A stretch of 64,000 nucleotides of DNA from an uncultured Clostridia bacterium (lineage in GTDB: Bacteria > Bacillota > Clostridia > Oscillospirales > Acutalibacteraceae), in contig CALGUK010000039.1 of NCBI GenBank assembly GCA_937920235.1, positions 42,242 to 106,241 of the forward strand. The letters run 5' to 3'. Position 1 is the stretch's first letter; every line of letters starts with the position of its first letter. This document shows positions 17,186 to 25,539 of the stretch, one piece after another. Position numbers and translations under genes: made by a program. Below the pieces are notes generated by a model. It saw only the letters and a list, made by a program, of their open reading frames with translations, did not search any database and had not been told where the DNA came from.

Positions 17186-17956
17186 TTGCAGTACAGCAGG
17201 GTTGAAATTTGTGGCGTAAACACATCAAAGCTTAAGGTTCTTAAGGAGGCGGAGAAGGTTGAGTTGCTCAAAAAAATCAAGGAAAACGGTGATGAAAATG
17301 CCCGTCGTGAGCTTATTGAAGGTAACCTCAGGCTTGTTCTTTCCGTAATACAAAGATTTGCCAACCGAGGAGAAAATCCCGATGATCTTTTCCAGGTCGG
17401 ATGCATAGGGCTTATAAAAGCTATCGACAACTTCGACATATCGCACGATGTCCGTTTTTCAACATATGCCGTTCCAATGATAATAGGTGAAATCAGACGG
17501 TATCTCCGTGATTATAACACTATCAGAGTAAGCCGTTCCCTGCGCGACACGGCTTATCACGCAATGCAGATTAAAGAGAGAATACAGAACTCCTTGGGCA
17601 GAGATGCCACCATTGAAGAAATTGCTGAAGAAATGGATACTGAACCTGCCGACGTGATTATTGCGCTTGAAGCGATTGTTGACCCCATCTCGCTGTATGA
17701 GCCCGTATATTCAGACGGCGGAGATACTATTTATGTTATGGACCAGGTCGGAAGCTCAGAAAGTGATACTGACTGGCTCTCTGAAATTGCCATCAAAGAG
17801 GCAATAAACAATTTGTGTGACAGAGAAAAGCAGATTCTTCGTCTCAGATTTATGCAAGGAAAAACTCAGGTTGAGGTTGCTCGAGAAATCGGAATAAGTC
17901 AGGCCCAGGTTTCAAGGCTGGAAAAAGGTGCGATAAAAAAGGTAAAAGAATTTTGA
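17186..17956 (+). CDS. sigG: RNA polymerase sporulation sigma factor SigG
   Basis: 256 residues. The N-terminus YSRVEICGVNTSKLKVLK is characteristic of sigma G. Region 2 is seen in NLRLVLSVIQRFANRG, DDLFQVGCIGLIKAIDNFD and FSTYAVPMIIGEIRRYLRD; region 3 in VSRSLRDTAYHA; region 4 in LCDREKQILRLRFMQGKTQV and GISQAQVSRLEK. SigG directs forespore gene expression late in sporulation. I chose the TTG at 17186 as start because GGAAG lies 7 bases upstream; there is no ATG at the expected place, and the longer frame from ATG 17138 begins inside the glmS terminator. The ylmC/ymxH gene follows, as is usual in sporulating Firmicutes. Confidence 0.93.
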   Translation: MQYSRVEICGVNTSKLKVLKEAEKVELLKKIKENGDENARRELIEGNLRLVLSVIQRFANRGENPDDLFQVGCIGLIKAIDNFDISHDVRFSTYAVPMIIGEIRRYLRDYNTIRVSRSLRDTAYHAMQIKERIQNSLGRDATIEEIAEEMDTEPADVIIALEAIVDPISLYEPVYSDGGDTIYVMDQVGSSESDTDWLSEIAIKEAINNLCDREKQILRLRFMQGKTQVEVAREIGISQAQVSRLEKGAIKKVKEF

Positions 17957-18073
17957 AGCAAAATTCCCGATTACTGTTGTAAAAGAAGATATGAATTAAC
18001 AAAAATGAATATTATATGTAATCCGCAGTCATAAAACAATCACCTGCCAAATAAAATAAACGGGGGTGTTTTT

Positions 18074-18373
18074 ATGAACTGTTTTGTTACCGATATGAGA
18101 GAAAAAGAGGTTATAAATTTAAAGGACGGATGTCGGCTCGGTCCCGTTTGCGATGTTGAATTTGACACTTGCTCGGGCAATATAGTTGCACTTATCATAT
18201 TCGGAAAAAGCAAGCTTTTGGGGTTGATGGGGCGTTGTGACGATATAAAAATCTGTTGGAACGACATAAAAGTGATAGGCGATGACATTATTCTTGTGGA
18301 TATTGACATTCCGAGGCAAGAAAAGAGCAATTCGGCAGACAATTCTCTTTCCTCTCTGTTCAGACACAGGTAA
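18074..18373 (+). CDS. YlmC/YmxH family PRC-barrel protein
   Basis: 99 residues. A single PRC-barrel-like domain with FVTDMREKEVINLKDGCRLG, VCDVEFD, IVALIIFG and DIKICWNDIKVIGDDIILV matches the YlmC/YmxH family, found only in spore formers and often next to sigG, as here. The molecular function is not established; the fold suggests a small scaffold or RNA/protein-binding role. RBS CGGGGGTG precedes the ATG. The C-terminal 15 residues are polar and likely disordered. Confidence 0.88.
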   Translation: MNCFVTDMREKEVINLKDGCRLGPVCDVEFDTCSGNIVALIIFGKSKLLGLMGRCDDIKICWNDIKVIGDDIILVDIDIPRQEKSNSADNSLSSLFRHR

Positions 18374-18398
18374 TATCTTGAAAAGAAGATCATTATGT

Positions 18399-18431
18399 GA
18401 TACAATAAATTGAACACACATTTATTGTATC
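18399..18431. promoter_or_regulatory. Perfect 12-bp inverted repeat before zapA
   Basis: GATACAATAAAT and ATTTATTGTATC pair around a 9-base spacer. The right arm ends just before the zapA RBS (GGGGTG). No T run follows, so it is not a typical terminator; it could be an operator or an RNA stem set before the ribosome site. Confidence 0.5.
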
Positions 18432-18445
18432 GGGGTGTAAAGTAA

Positions 18446-18814
18446 ATGAATAACAGAGTTAAGCTTACAATAAGAGGTGCCAGCTTCTATATCAGCACGG
18501 ATGAAAGTGTTGAATACACCGAGGAGCTCGGCAAAAAAATTGACAGCAGACTTGCAGAGCTTCTTGACAGCGGTCTTCACATTTCTATGAGCCAGGCTGT
18601 CGTTCTTGTAGCTCTTGAAATGGCTGATCAGCTTACAAAAAGTGAGAAAGAGGTTGAGTCGCTCCGTGCTCAGATGAAGGAATATCTTGAAGACTCGGCA
18701 AAGGCAAAAACCGAAAGAGACTTCTATAAACGCGAACTCGACAGAATACGCACAGAAGCCAAATTTAAAAAGGATCAGATAAATCTTTTTGCAAAGGCCA
18801 ACGATGATGAATAA
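18446..18814 (+). CDS. zapA: Cell division protein ZapA
   Basis: 122 residues. The N-terminal ZapA fold is seen in RVKLTIRGASFYISTDESVEY, KKIDSRLAELLDSG and SQAVVLVALEMADQLTKSEK, followed by a coiled coil (about 65-115) that forms the tetramer. ZapA crosslinks FtsZ filaments at the division ring. RBS GGGGTG then ATG 18446. It overlaps the downstream U32 gene by 11 bases, so the two are coupled; in many Clostridia zapA is likewise beside a U32 gene. Confidence 0.87.
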   Translation: MNNRVKLTIRGASFYISTDESVEYTEELGKKIDSRLAELLDSGLHISMSQAVVLVALEMADQLTKSEKEVESLRAQMKEYLEDSAKAKTERDFYKRELDRIRTEAKFKKDQINLFAKANDDE

Positions 18815-20834
18815 GGCTGAAATTCTTGCTCCCGTCGGAAATTCAGAGGTGTTGCGTGCCGCCGTGCTTTCAGGTGCGGATGCGGTCTATTTTGGTTTGG
18901 GAAATTTTAATGCCAGAAGAAACGCTCAGAATTTTTCTGAAGAGGAAGCTCGCAGGGCAACAGAATACTGTCACTCCAGGGGTGTTAAGGTGCATATAAC
19001 TCTTAACACCCTTATTAAAGATTCTGAGCTTAACGATGCAATAAATGCCGTAAAAACCGCTTGTAAAATCGGTGCGGATGCTGTTATTATTCAGGATATA
19101 GGTCTTGCAAAAGCAGTAAAAACCATTTGTCCGGATATTGAATTGCATGCATCCACGCAGATGAGCACGGGTACACTCTCCGGTCTGTTCAAGCTTAAAG
19201 AAATGGGATTTACGCGCGCTGTTTTACCCCGTGAGTTGAGTTTTGATGAAATAAAATATCTCTGCAAGCGCTCCCCCATTGACCTTGAAATGTTTGTTCA
19301 CGGTGCTTTGTGTATGTGTGTATCAGGTCAATGTCTTATGAGTGCAGTTCTCGGTTCAAGAAGCGGTAACAGAGGCTTATGCGCTCAGCCCTGCCGCCTT
19401 CCGTTTAAGGCAGTGAGAGGCACCGGGCACGATTTAAGTCTAAAGGATTTGTCCCTTATCGAGCACATCCCCGAGCTTTACAGCCTCGGAATAAAATCCT
19501 TTAAAATCGAGGGCAGAATGAAACGTCCCGAATATGTCAGTGCAGTTATCGGTGCCTGCAAAAAATCTCTTGACGGACAATATGATTTTTCCGTTCAGAA
19601 GGATCTTAAGGATTTATTTTCTCGCTCCGGCTTCACAGACGGTTATTTCAGAAGCCGTCTCGGAAGGGATATGTTCGGATACCGTGAAAAAGAAAATGTC
19701 TGTTCTGCTACAAAGGAGCTTTTTTCAAAATATTCTTCTTTATACGAAAAAGAAAATGCAAGATATAATATAAACTTTAAATTTCGCGGAAAAATCGGCG
19801 AAAAAGCAGTTCTCACAGCAGAATGTAATGAAATTTCCGTAACCGTTGAAAGTGAAATGCTATGTGAAGAGCCGATTAATCGTCCCATTGCACCCGAAAG
19901 AATAAAGGATGCGTTATCGAAATGCGGAGGCACTCAGTTTTGTGCAGGTATAATCGACATACCCGATGATATTGATTTTTCGCTTCCCGTCTCTGCATTG
20001 AATTCAATGCGCCGTGAAGTGATTGAACAGCTTGACAGCGGCATAGGACAAGTTACAAGCAGAAAGCTACTACCCCCGCCCGTGCCGACGAACGTTGTCT
20101 CCCGAAACTACAGGGAAATTTATTGCCGATTTGACAGTATCGAGCAAATTCCCGAAAATAATGAAGCAGATCTCATATTTGTACCGCTCGGAAGCGATGA
20201 AGAAATTATAAAAGCAAATGGCTACGGTGTTGAACTCCCCCACGGCATGTTCGGAAATGAAGAAAGAACGGAAAAACTTCTCTCCCGTTCTTCTGCAGAA
20301 TATTGTCTTTGTCACACACTTGATGCTGTTTCTGTTGCCGAAAAATACGGCAAAAAAATTATAGCATCACCGTCAATGAATGTTTTCAATTCATTATCTA
20401 TGGACCAGGCAAAAGTGCTCGGAATTTCCAAGGTTATTGTTTCAAACGAATGTACTCTTGACAATTTTGACAAGATTTCATCCTCCTTGCCCAAGGGCAT
20501 AACAGTTTACGGCAGACTTCCTCTTATGCTCACAAGAAACTGTCCGATTAAAAACGGGAAAAGTTGTGCTGAGTGCGGGCGTCAAAGCGAAATCACTGAC
20601 CGAAAGGGCATTAAGTTTCCGGTCAGATGTCATATGGGATATAGTGAAATACTTAACTCGCGACCGATTTTTATGGCAGACAGATCGGATGAAATTCCCC
20701 CCTGTGATATTCTTTTCTTTAATTTCACAACGGAGAGCCGAAGTGAAATTTCTGAAATTTTATCTGCCTATTATAACGAAGAAAAGCCTCAAGGCGAATT
20801 TACCCGAGGTCTTTTATACAGAGGTGTTGAATAG
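18804..20834 (+). CDS. Peptidase U32 / tRNA-rRNA hydroxylase family protein (RlhA-like)
   Basis: 676 residues from ATG 18804 (AAAGG 6 bases upstream). The N-terminal barrel contains AEILAPVGNSEVLRAAVLSG and DAVYFGLGNFNAR, and the U32 signature EMFVHGALCMCVSGQCLMSAVLG with GNRGLCAQPCR. A middle DUF3656-like region follows, then a Cys-rich end (LTRNCPIKNGKSCAECGRQ and FPVRCHMGY). The old name is collagenase-like peptidase, but studied relatives (RlhA, TrhP) help prephenate-dependent hydroxylation of rRNA or tRNA pyrimidines; the length and central domain favour the RlhA type. The stop overlaps the dut GTG by one base. Confidence 0.85.
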   Translation: MMNKAEILAPVGNSEVLRAAVLSGADAVYFGLGNFNARRNAQNFSEEEARRATEYCHSRGVKVHITLNTLIKDSELNDAINAVKTACKIGADAVIIQDIGLAKAVKTICPDIELHASTQMSTGTLSGLFKLKEMGFTRAVLPRELSFDEIKYLCKRSPIDLEMFVHGALCMCVSGQCLMSAVLGSRSGNRGLCAQPCRLPFKAVRGTGHDLSLKDLSLIEHIPELYSLGIKSFKIEGRMKRPEYVSAVIGACKKSLDGQYDFSVQKDLKDLFSRSGFTDGYFRSRLGRDMFGYREKENVCSATKELFSKYSSLYEKENARYNINFKFRGKIGEKAVLTAECNEISVTVESEMLCEEPINRPIAPERIKDALSKCGGTQFCAGIIDIPDDIDFSLPVSALNSMRREVIEQLDSGIGQVTSRKLLPPPVPTNVVSRNYREIYCRFDSIEQIPENNEADLIFVPLGSDEEIIKANGYGVELPHGMFGNEERTEKLLSRSSAEYCLCHTLDAVSVAEKYGKKIIASPSMNVFNSLSMDQAKVLGISKVIVSNECTLDNFDKISSSLPKGITVYGRLPLMLTRNCPIKNGKSCAECGRQSEITDRKGIKFPVRCHMGYSEILNSRPIFMADRSDEIPPCDILFFNFTTESRSEISEILSAYYNEEKPQGEFTRGLLYRGVE

Positions 20835-21277
20835 TGAAAGAACTGAAAATCAAAAAGATAAGAGGAAATGCAAAGCTCCCATCAAGAAGCACCACAGGCA
20901 GTGCCGGAATGGACCTTTACGCTTGCATTGACAAGCCGATAACGCTCAGAAAAGGCGACACTGCACTTATCCCCACAGGTATTGCTATCGGTCTTGACGA
21001 TCCGCATTACGCCGCATTTGTGTATGCAAGAAGCGGTCTTGCAATAAAACACGGAATAGGTCTTCTCAATTCGGTAGGTGTTATTGACAGTGATTATCGC
21101 GGCGAAATCTGTGTCGGCATTATCAAGCAAACTGACACGGAATACACAATTGAGCCGTTTGAGAGAATTGCACAGATGGTAATTCAACCGATTGAGTTAC
21201 CCGAAGCCGTTGAAACAGAAAGTCTCGATGAAACCGACAGAGGTGCAGGCGGATTCGGCTCAACAGGAACAAAGTAA
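20834..21277 (+). CDS. dut: dUTP diphosphatase
   Basis: 147 residues, usual length. All five dUTPase motifs are present: STTGSAGMDLYA, YARSGLAIKHGI, GVIDSDYRGEICV, FERIAQMVI and TDRGAGGFGSTG. The trimeric enzyme hydrolyses dUTP to dUMP, keeping uracil out of DNA and supplying thymidylate synthesis. GTG start overlaps the stop of the U32 gene (TAGTG), so it is translationally coupled. A terminator follows. Confidence 0.96.
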   Translation: MKELKIKKIRGNAKLPSRSTTGSAGMDLYACIDKPITLRKGDTALIPTGIAIGLDDPHYAAFVYARSGLAIKHGIGLLNSVGVIDSDYRGEICVGIIKQTDTEYTIEPFERIAQMVIQPIELPEAVETESLDETDRGAGGFGSTGTK

Positions 21278-21326
21278 AAGCAAAAACACTCTATATGGGA
21301 ATCGAACTTCATTGTATCTGATACGG

Positions 21327-21366
21327 AACAACCCCGAAAAGCATCTCTTTCGGGGTTGTTGTTTTA
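21327..21366. terminator. Terminator between dut and rqcP (converging genes)
   Basis: AACAACCCCGAAA pairs with TTTCGGGGTTGTT, followed by GTTTT. It serves dut and may also act on the opposite strand. Confidence 0.8.
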
Positions 21367-21603
21367 TAACTGTTCATACATTTCTGTTGCTGTTTGTTTT
21401 GTTGCATATTCGGTTACATTAAGAACCTTATATTTTGTAATTTTTTCACCGAACTTAATTTCAAGGATATCCCCTTCTTTAACATCATAAGATGCTTTGA
21501 CAACTCTGCCCGCAACGGATATATGACCTGCATCACATACTTCATTTGCAACGGTTCTTCTCTTGATAATTCTCGATACTTTTAAAAACTTGTCCAATCT
21601 CAT
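21364..21603 (-). CDS. rqcP: S4-domain RNA-binding protein RqcP (HslR/YabO-like)
   Basis: 79 residues, almost entirely an S4 domain: MRLDKFLKVSRIIKRRTVAN, AGHISVAGRVVKASYDVKEGD and ILEIKFGEK. In Bacillus the homologue binds stalled 50S-peptidyl-tRNA complexes and helps RqcH add alanine tails. It follows hup on the same strand after a terminator, and the MazG gene is further upstream, which is the usual order mazG-hup-rqcP in Firmicutes. Confidence 0.92.
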   Translation of the reverse strand: MRLDKFLKVSRIIKRRTVANEVCDAGHISVAGRVVKASYDVKEGDILEIKFGEKITKYKVLNVTEYATKQTATEMYEQL

Positions 21604-21614
21604 AAAAATTCACC

Positions 21615-21646
21615 TAAAAAAATCAGGGAGTCTCGCATGACTCCCC
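21615..21646 (-). terminator. Terminator of hup
   Basis: On the minus strand GGGAGTC pairs with GACTCCC (loop ATGCGA) and is followed by TGATTTTTTT. The strong hup transcript probably ends largely here, with some read-through into rqcP. Confidence 0.8.
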
Positions 21647-21666
21647 AAAATTTTGCAAAAGCTTAA

Positions 21667-21939
21667 TTATTTAACAGCTGCTTTGAGTGCTGCGCCTGCC
21701 TTAAATGCAGGAACTTTTGTTGCCGGAACTGTCATTGTTTCGCCTGTTCTTGGGTTGCGAGCTGTCTTTTCTGAACGAGCGCGAACTTCAAATGTACCGA
21801 AACCGATAAGCTGAACCTTATCTCCGTTTGCAAGTGCATCTGTAACTGATGCAAAAACTGCTGCTACTGCTGCGTCAGCATCCTTCTTTGAAATGCCTGC
21901 TTTAGCTGCTACTGCTGCTACGAGTTCTGTTTTGTTCAT
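21667..21939 (-). CDS. hup: HU family DNA-binding protein
   Basis: 90 residues from ATG 21937-21939, chosen for GGAGG 7 bases upstream. MNKTELVAAVAAKAGISKKD, GFGTFEVRARSEKTARNPRTG and VPAFKAGAALKAAVK match HU throughout, including the proline of the DNA-intercalating beta arm. HU compacts the nucleoid and bends DNA. Codon use is rich in GCT/GCA and typical of a highly expressed gene. Confidence 0.96.
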   Translation of the reverse strand: MNKTELVAAVAAKAGISKKDADAAVAAVFASVTDALANGDKVQLIGFGTFEVRARSEKTARNPRTGETMTVPATKVPAFKAGAALKAAVK

Positions 21940-21986
21940 TTGTATTTCCTCCAAAAAATTTTTCGCTTGTGTATCTATAAAGGGTG

Positions 21987-22784
21987 TTACCCCTTTTTAG
22001 CCTGTTCCCAAAGCTCATCCAACACCGCAAGATCTGTGTTCTTCATATCAAGACCTTTTTCACCTGCCACTTTTTCTACTTTTGAAAAGCGGTCTATAAA
22101 CTTGTCTGTTGCGGCTGTGAGGGACTCTTCACTGTCTGCTCCTACAAATCTTGAAACATTGACGACCGAGAAAAGTAAATCACCGAGTTCTTCACGGATA
22201 TTTTCCTTGTCGCCTGCCCGATATGCTTCTTTAAGCTCAGAAAGCTCTTCCGTTACCTTATCAAAAGCACCATCGGCATTATCCCAGTCAAATCCGACCT
22301 TAGATGCTTTTTTTTGAACCTTATCGGCACGCATAAGTGCAGGAAATTCACGAGGAATCGAAAGCATCGACTCAGTCTGATTTTTTTGCTGTTTTGTGCG
22401 TTTTTTAATTACATCCCAATTTTCAAGAACCTGCTCGCTTGTCTCAGCATTTACATCACCGAAAACATGAGGATGACGCTCAATCATCTTTTTGCAAATT
22501 CCGTCTGCAACATCAGATAAGTCGAATTTGCCCTTTTCACGCTCAATCTGTGTGTGAAAGACGACCTGAAGAAGCACGTCTCCCAGCTCCTCAAGGAGCA
22601 TATCACGGTCATCTTTATTGATTGCCTCAATAACCTCGTATGTTTCTTCAAGAAAATCGCGGCGGATGGATTTATGGTCCTGCTCAATATCCCAGGGACA
22701 ACCGCCCGGGGAACGAAGAACTTCAACAATATCAATTAAATCATTAACATCATAACGACTTTTAAATTTGAAATTGTCAACCAT
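21987..22784 (-). CDS. mazG: Nucleoside triphosphate pyrophosphohydrolase MazG
   Basis: 265 residues from ATG 22782-22784 (AAGGTGA seven bases upstream). Two all-alpha MazG domains in tandem, each with EExxE and ExxD metal sites: LEETYEVIEAI with LLEELGDVLLQVVFH, and TEELSELKEAY with IREELGDLLFSVVNV. The enzyme hydrolyses NTPs to NMP and pyrophosphate and helps to clear damaged or excess nucleotides. It precedes hup in the same direction. Confidence 0.94.
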   Translation of the reverse strand: MVDNFKFKSRYDVNDLIDIVEVLRSPGGCPWDIEQDHKSIRRDFLEETYEVIEAINKDDRDMLLEELGDVLLQVVFHTQIEREKGKFDLSDVADGICKKMIERHPHVFGDVNAETSEQVLENWDVIKKRTKQQKNQTESMLSIPREFPALMRADKVQKKASKVGFDWDNADGAFDKVTEELSELKEAYRAGDKENIREELGDLLFSVVNVSRFVGADSEESLTAATDKFIDRFSKVEKVAGEKGLDMKNTDLAVLDELWEQAKKG

Positions 22785-22805
22785 TCGCACATCACCTTAT
22801 TTATT

Positions 22806-24578
22806 TTACTCTATAAATCCATATTTTGCAAGTATTTTTGCAATTTTTTCTCCTTTTGGCAGCATAATTACATCATCTTTTGAAATTCCCTTAACAAAAA
22901 GCATTGAAATTACATAAACAATGCCGCCGAAACATATTGCAACGCCGAGACAGAGTATGTTTTTAATACTGAACTCCGGAATAAATCTGTTGAAAATTCC
23001 GTAAGAGGTATAGGCCGCAACGCCGCATAGAACACCGCAGAAAATGGGCTTAACAAACACGGAGATTAAATTTATTCTGATTTTTGTTGTGCGGAGAAGC
23101 GCAAACAGGTTAATTGCCACAATAACCACATAACAAAGCACTGTTCCGATTACTGCACCGTTAACGTTGAGGCTCGGAATTGAAACGAATATAAAGTTAG
23201 CCACAAGCTTTACAAGAGCACCGAGAGAGAGAGAGACCAACGGAACCTTTGTTTTATCAAGAGCTTGGAGCATATTTGTCAACGGTTGGGAAAGAGCCAT
23301 AAGGAAAATTGTAAAGCCGTATGCCGTCAGAACGGGTGCAGCTATCGAAACACCGCTTGCAGCATCTCCGTTACCGTAGAATGCGGCAAGAATAGGCTGT
23401 GCCAACACACCCATACCTATTCCGCAAGGCATTGCAACAAGCATGGTTATTCTCATAACAGACTCAATCGAAACCTTGATTTTTCTCTTATCCCTGACCG
23501 CCCAAGCTGCAGAAAGCGTTGGTATGGCGCTTATTCCCAGAGTCATTGTAATTGACGGAATAAGATTTCGGAAATCTATTGAGAGAGAATATGCCCCGTA
23601 AAGAAAATTCTTTATATCCGCATCAAGAATGCCTGTAAGCTCAGTGCTGTAAAGGTTTCTTATATAGTCAAGGTTGCCGAGAATCATATGCTCAAGACGA
23701 TTCTGAATTGTAATTGAATCAATAAGATTTGTAATGCTGAAAACCAACGAGCTGAGTGCCACAGGAATTGCAAATCTGAGCAATTTTCCCGCAACCGCAT
23801 TGGCTTTTTCAGGCTTTGGTGCAGATGCCAGCTCTGTTTTCGTAATTCTGTCACCTTTAACCTTGTGTCTGATAATAAGATATATCACACCGATGACCGT
23901 GCCTATCGTTACACCTGCCGCCGCACCTGCTGCAGCATAAGGATAAATCGCGCTGAGTGCCTCACTCTCATTTGCAACCGTTCTGCCGAAAACTGTAAGG
24001 CCTTTTTCAAACCGTGAATATCCGTAATCGATTACAAGACGGGCACAGATAAGCCCGAAAACCAACTTACCTGCGGCTTCAAACACCTCTGAAATTGCCG
24101 TCGGAAACATATTGGAGAGTCCGTTATAATATCCGCGGTAGCTTGACATTATACAGCAGAAGAAAATTGAAGGTGTTATTACGAATACGGCAGGAAGCAC
24201 ATCCATATTTTTTGCTGAAAGAGCGTAGGGATATGCAAGAATAAACATGGCAACCGTGCCGAGGATTCCGACCATAAGGAAAAGTCTTTTGGCAACCTTA
24301 TGAATTATTTTCACATCGCGGAATCTGCCAGTTGCCATCGCCTTTGACACCATATTTGAAATCGCGACGGGAAGACCTGCCATTGAAACCGTATAAATAG
24401 GTACATAAAGATTATACGCTGAGTCGAAATAACCTCTTCCGACCGTTCCGATCATATTAGACAGCGGGATTTTATATATTACTCCGATAATCTTAACAAC
24501 CAACGACGCAATACTCAGAATAAGAGCACCGTTAAGCAACGTCTGACTTGTTCTTTTTTTCTCTGCCAAAGAAGTCAC
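22806..24578 (-). CDS. SpoVB/MurJ-type lipid flippase (MOP superfamily)
   Basis: 590 residues with 14 or so membrane segments. The N-terminus (LLNGALILSIASLVVKIIGV then YKIPLSNMIGTVGRGYFDSA) is typical of SpoVB and related polysaccharide flippases. Such proteins move lipid-linked cell wall or spore cortex precursors across the membrane. Bacillus and Clostridium carry several paralogues, so a strict SpoVB role is not assured. The start lies 15 bases after the uridine kinase-like gene's stop; the two and hemZ form one minus-strand run. Confidence 0.87.
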   Translation of the reverse strand: MTSLAEKKRTSQTLLNGALILSIASLVVKIIGVIYKIPLSNMIGTVGRGYFDSAYNLYVPIYTVSMAGLPVAISNMVSKAMATGRFRDVKIIHKVAKRLFLMVGILGTVAMFILAYPYALSAKNMDVLPAVFVITPSIFFCCIMSSYRGYYNGLSNMFPTAISEVFEAAGKLVFGLICARLVIDYGYSRFEKGLTVFGRTVANESEALSAIYPYAAAGAAAGVTIGTVIGVIYLIIRHKVKGDRITKTELASAPKPEKANAVAGKLLRFAIPVALSSLVFSITNLIDSITIQNRLEHMILGNLDYIRNLYSTELTGILDADIKNFLYGAYSLSIDFRNLIPSITMTLGISAIPTLSAAWAVRDKRKIKVSIESVMRITMLVAMPCGIGMGVLAQPILAAFYGNGDAASGVSIAAPVLTAYGFTIFLMALSQPLTNMLQALDKTKVPLVSLSLGALVKLVANFIFVSIPSLNVNGAVIGTVLCYVVIVAINLFALLRTTKIRINLISVFVKPIFCGVLCGVAAYTSYGIFNRFIPEFSIKNILCLGVAICFGGIVYVISMLFVKGISKDDVIMLPKGEKIAKILAKYGFIE

Positions 24579-24593
24579 TCCTTTTTTTACGGA

Positions 24594-25520
24594 TTATTCT
24601 CCGAGAAATTCCCGAAGAAGAGAATCGTCGGGAACTGAATTTTCATCAATATCGCTAAATTTCTCCAAAGCATTGCAAAGCGCCTCAATACCACCGCGGA
24701 ATTCCTCCGCCACAGTACAATCTCTGAGAAGCGATAATGCCTGATGCTTTAAAACACAAGACTCATAGAGATGAATTGTATTTGCCTTTATGTCGGCATA
24801 ATCGCGGTAAGGGAACAGATATTTATCCTCACCTGCCGTGACGTTTTTCCATAATCTGCAGGTATTTTCGACCGAGCTTGCGCGAAATTTATAATCTCTT
24901 ACCATTCTTCTTATAAAACGCATATTTCTTTTATTCAGAATGATATTTCCTTTGTTATCATAAATCCTTGAAGAGACATTTATATATATTTTCAGAAGCT
25001 TTCCCTTGATTTTTTGAGTGATAATCGGGTTAAGAGCGTGCAATCCCTCAATTATGACAACATCCTCACATCCGAGAGTTATGTCGTTATATAAAGAGTC
25101 GCTCCGTTTTCCCGTGGTAAAGTCGAAAACAGGAGTCCGCACGGTTTCGCCTCTTAAAAGTGCATTCATCTGTTCTTCAAAGCATTCAAGGTCAAGAGCA
25201 TATACCGTTTCGTAATCCTGAGTTCCGTCGGGAAGGTATGGTATATCTGCACGGTTGAGGTAATAATCATCCAGACTGAGTACGTATGTTGTCACATTTT
25301 TTCTCTGCAAGCCTTCTCTGATTTTTCGTGCAGTTGTGGTTTTTCCTGCCGATGAAGGACCTGCAAGCATAACGATTTCTCTGCCCTTGTCATTTATTAT
25401 CTTCTCAACAATATTATCAATGATTTTATTGTACCGCTCTTCAGAAGCCTTGACAAAGCCGCGAGGATTACGCTCTGCCATTTCGTTGATATATTCAATT
25501 TTATTGTTTATATTAGCCAT
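24594..25520 (-). CDS. Uridine kinase-like nucleoside kinase
   Basis: 308 residues. The P-loop is MLAGPSSAGKTTTARK (about 53-68), followed by YVLSLDDYYLNR and, further on, PVFDFTTGKRSD and VVIIEGLHALNP, all uridine-kinase/phosphoribulokinase features. In larger homologues a TGS-like or ThrRS-like part precedes this kinase; here only about 45 helical residues do. The protein should phosphorylate uridine, cytidine or a related compound. It is 19 bases after hemZ on the same strand. Confidence 0.85.
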   Translation of the reverse strand: MANINNKIEYINEMAERNPRGFVKASEERYNKIIDNIVEKIINDKGREIVMLAGPSSAGKTTTARKIREGLQRKNVTTYVLSLDDYYLNRADIPYLPDGTQDYETVYALDLECFEEQMNALLRGETVRTPVFDFTTGKRSDSLYNDITLGCEDVVIIEGLHALNPIITQKIKGKLLKIYINVSSRIYDNKGNIILNKRNMRFIRRMVRDYKFRASSVENTCRLWKNVTAGEDKYLFPYRDYADIKANTIHLYESCVLKHQALSLLRDCTVAEEFRGGIEALCNALEKFSDIDENSVPDDSLLREFLGE

Positions 25521-25539
25521 TTACAATACCTCACATCTT

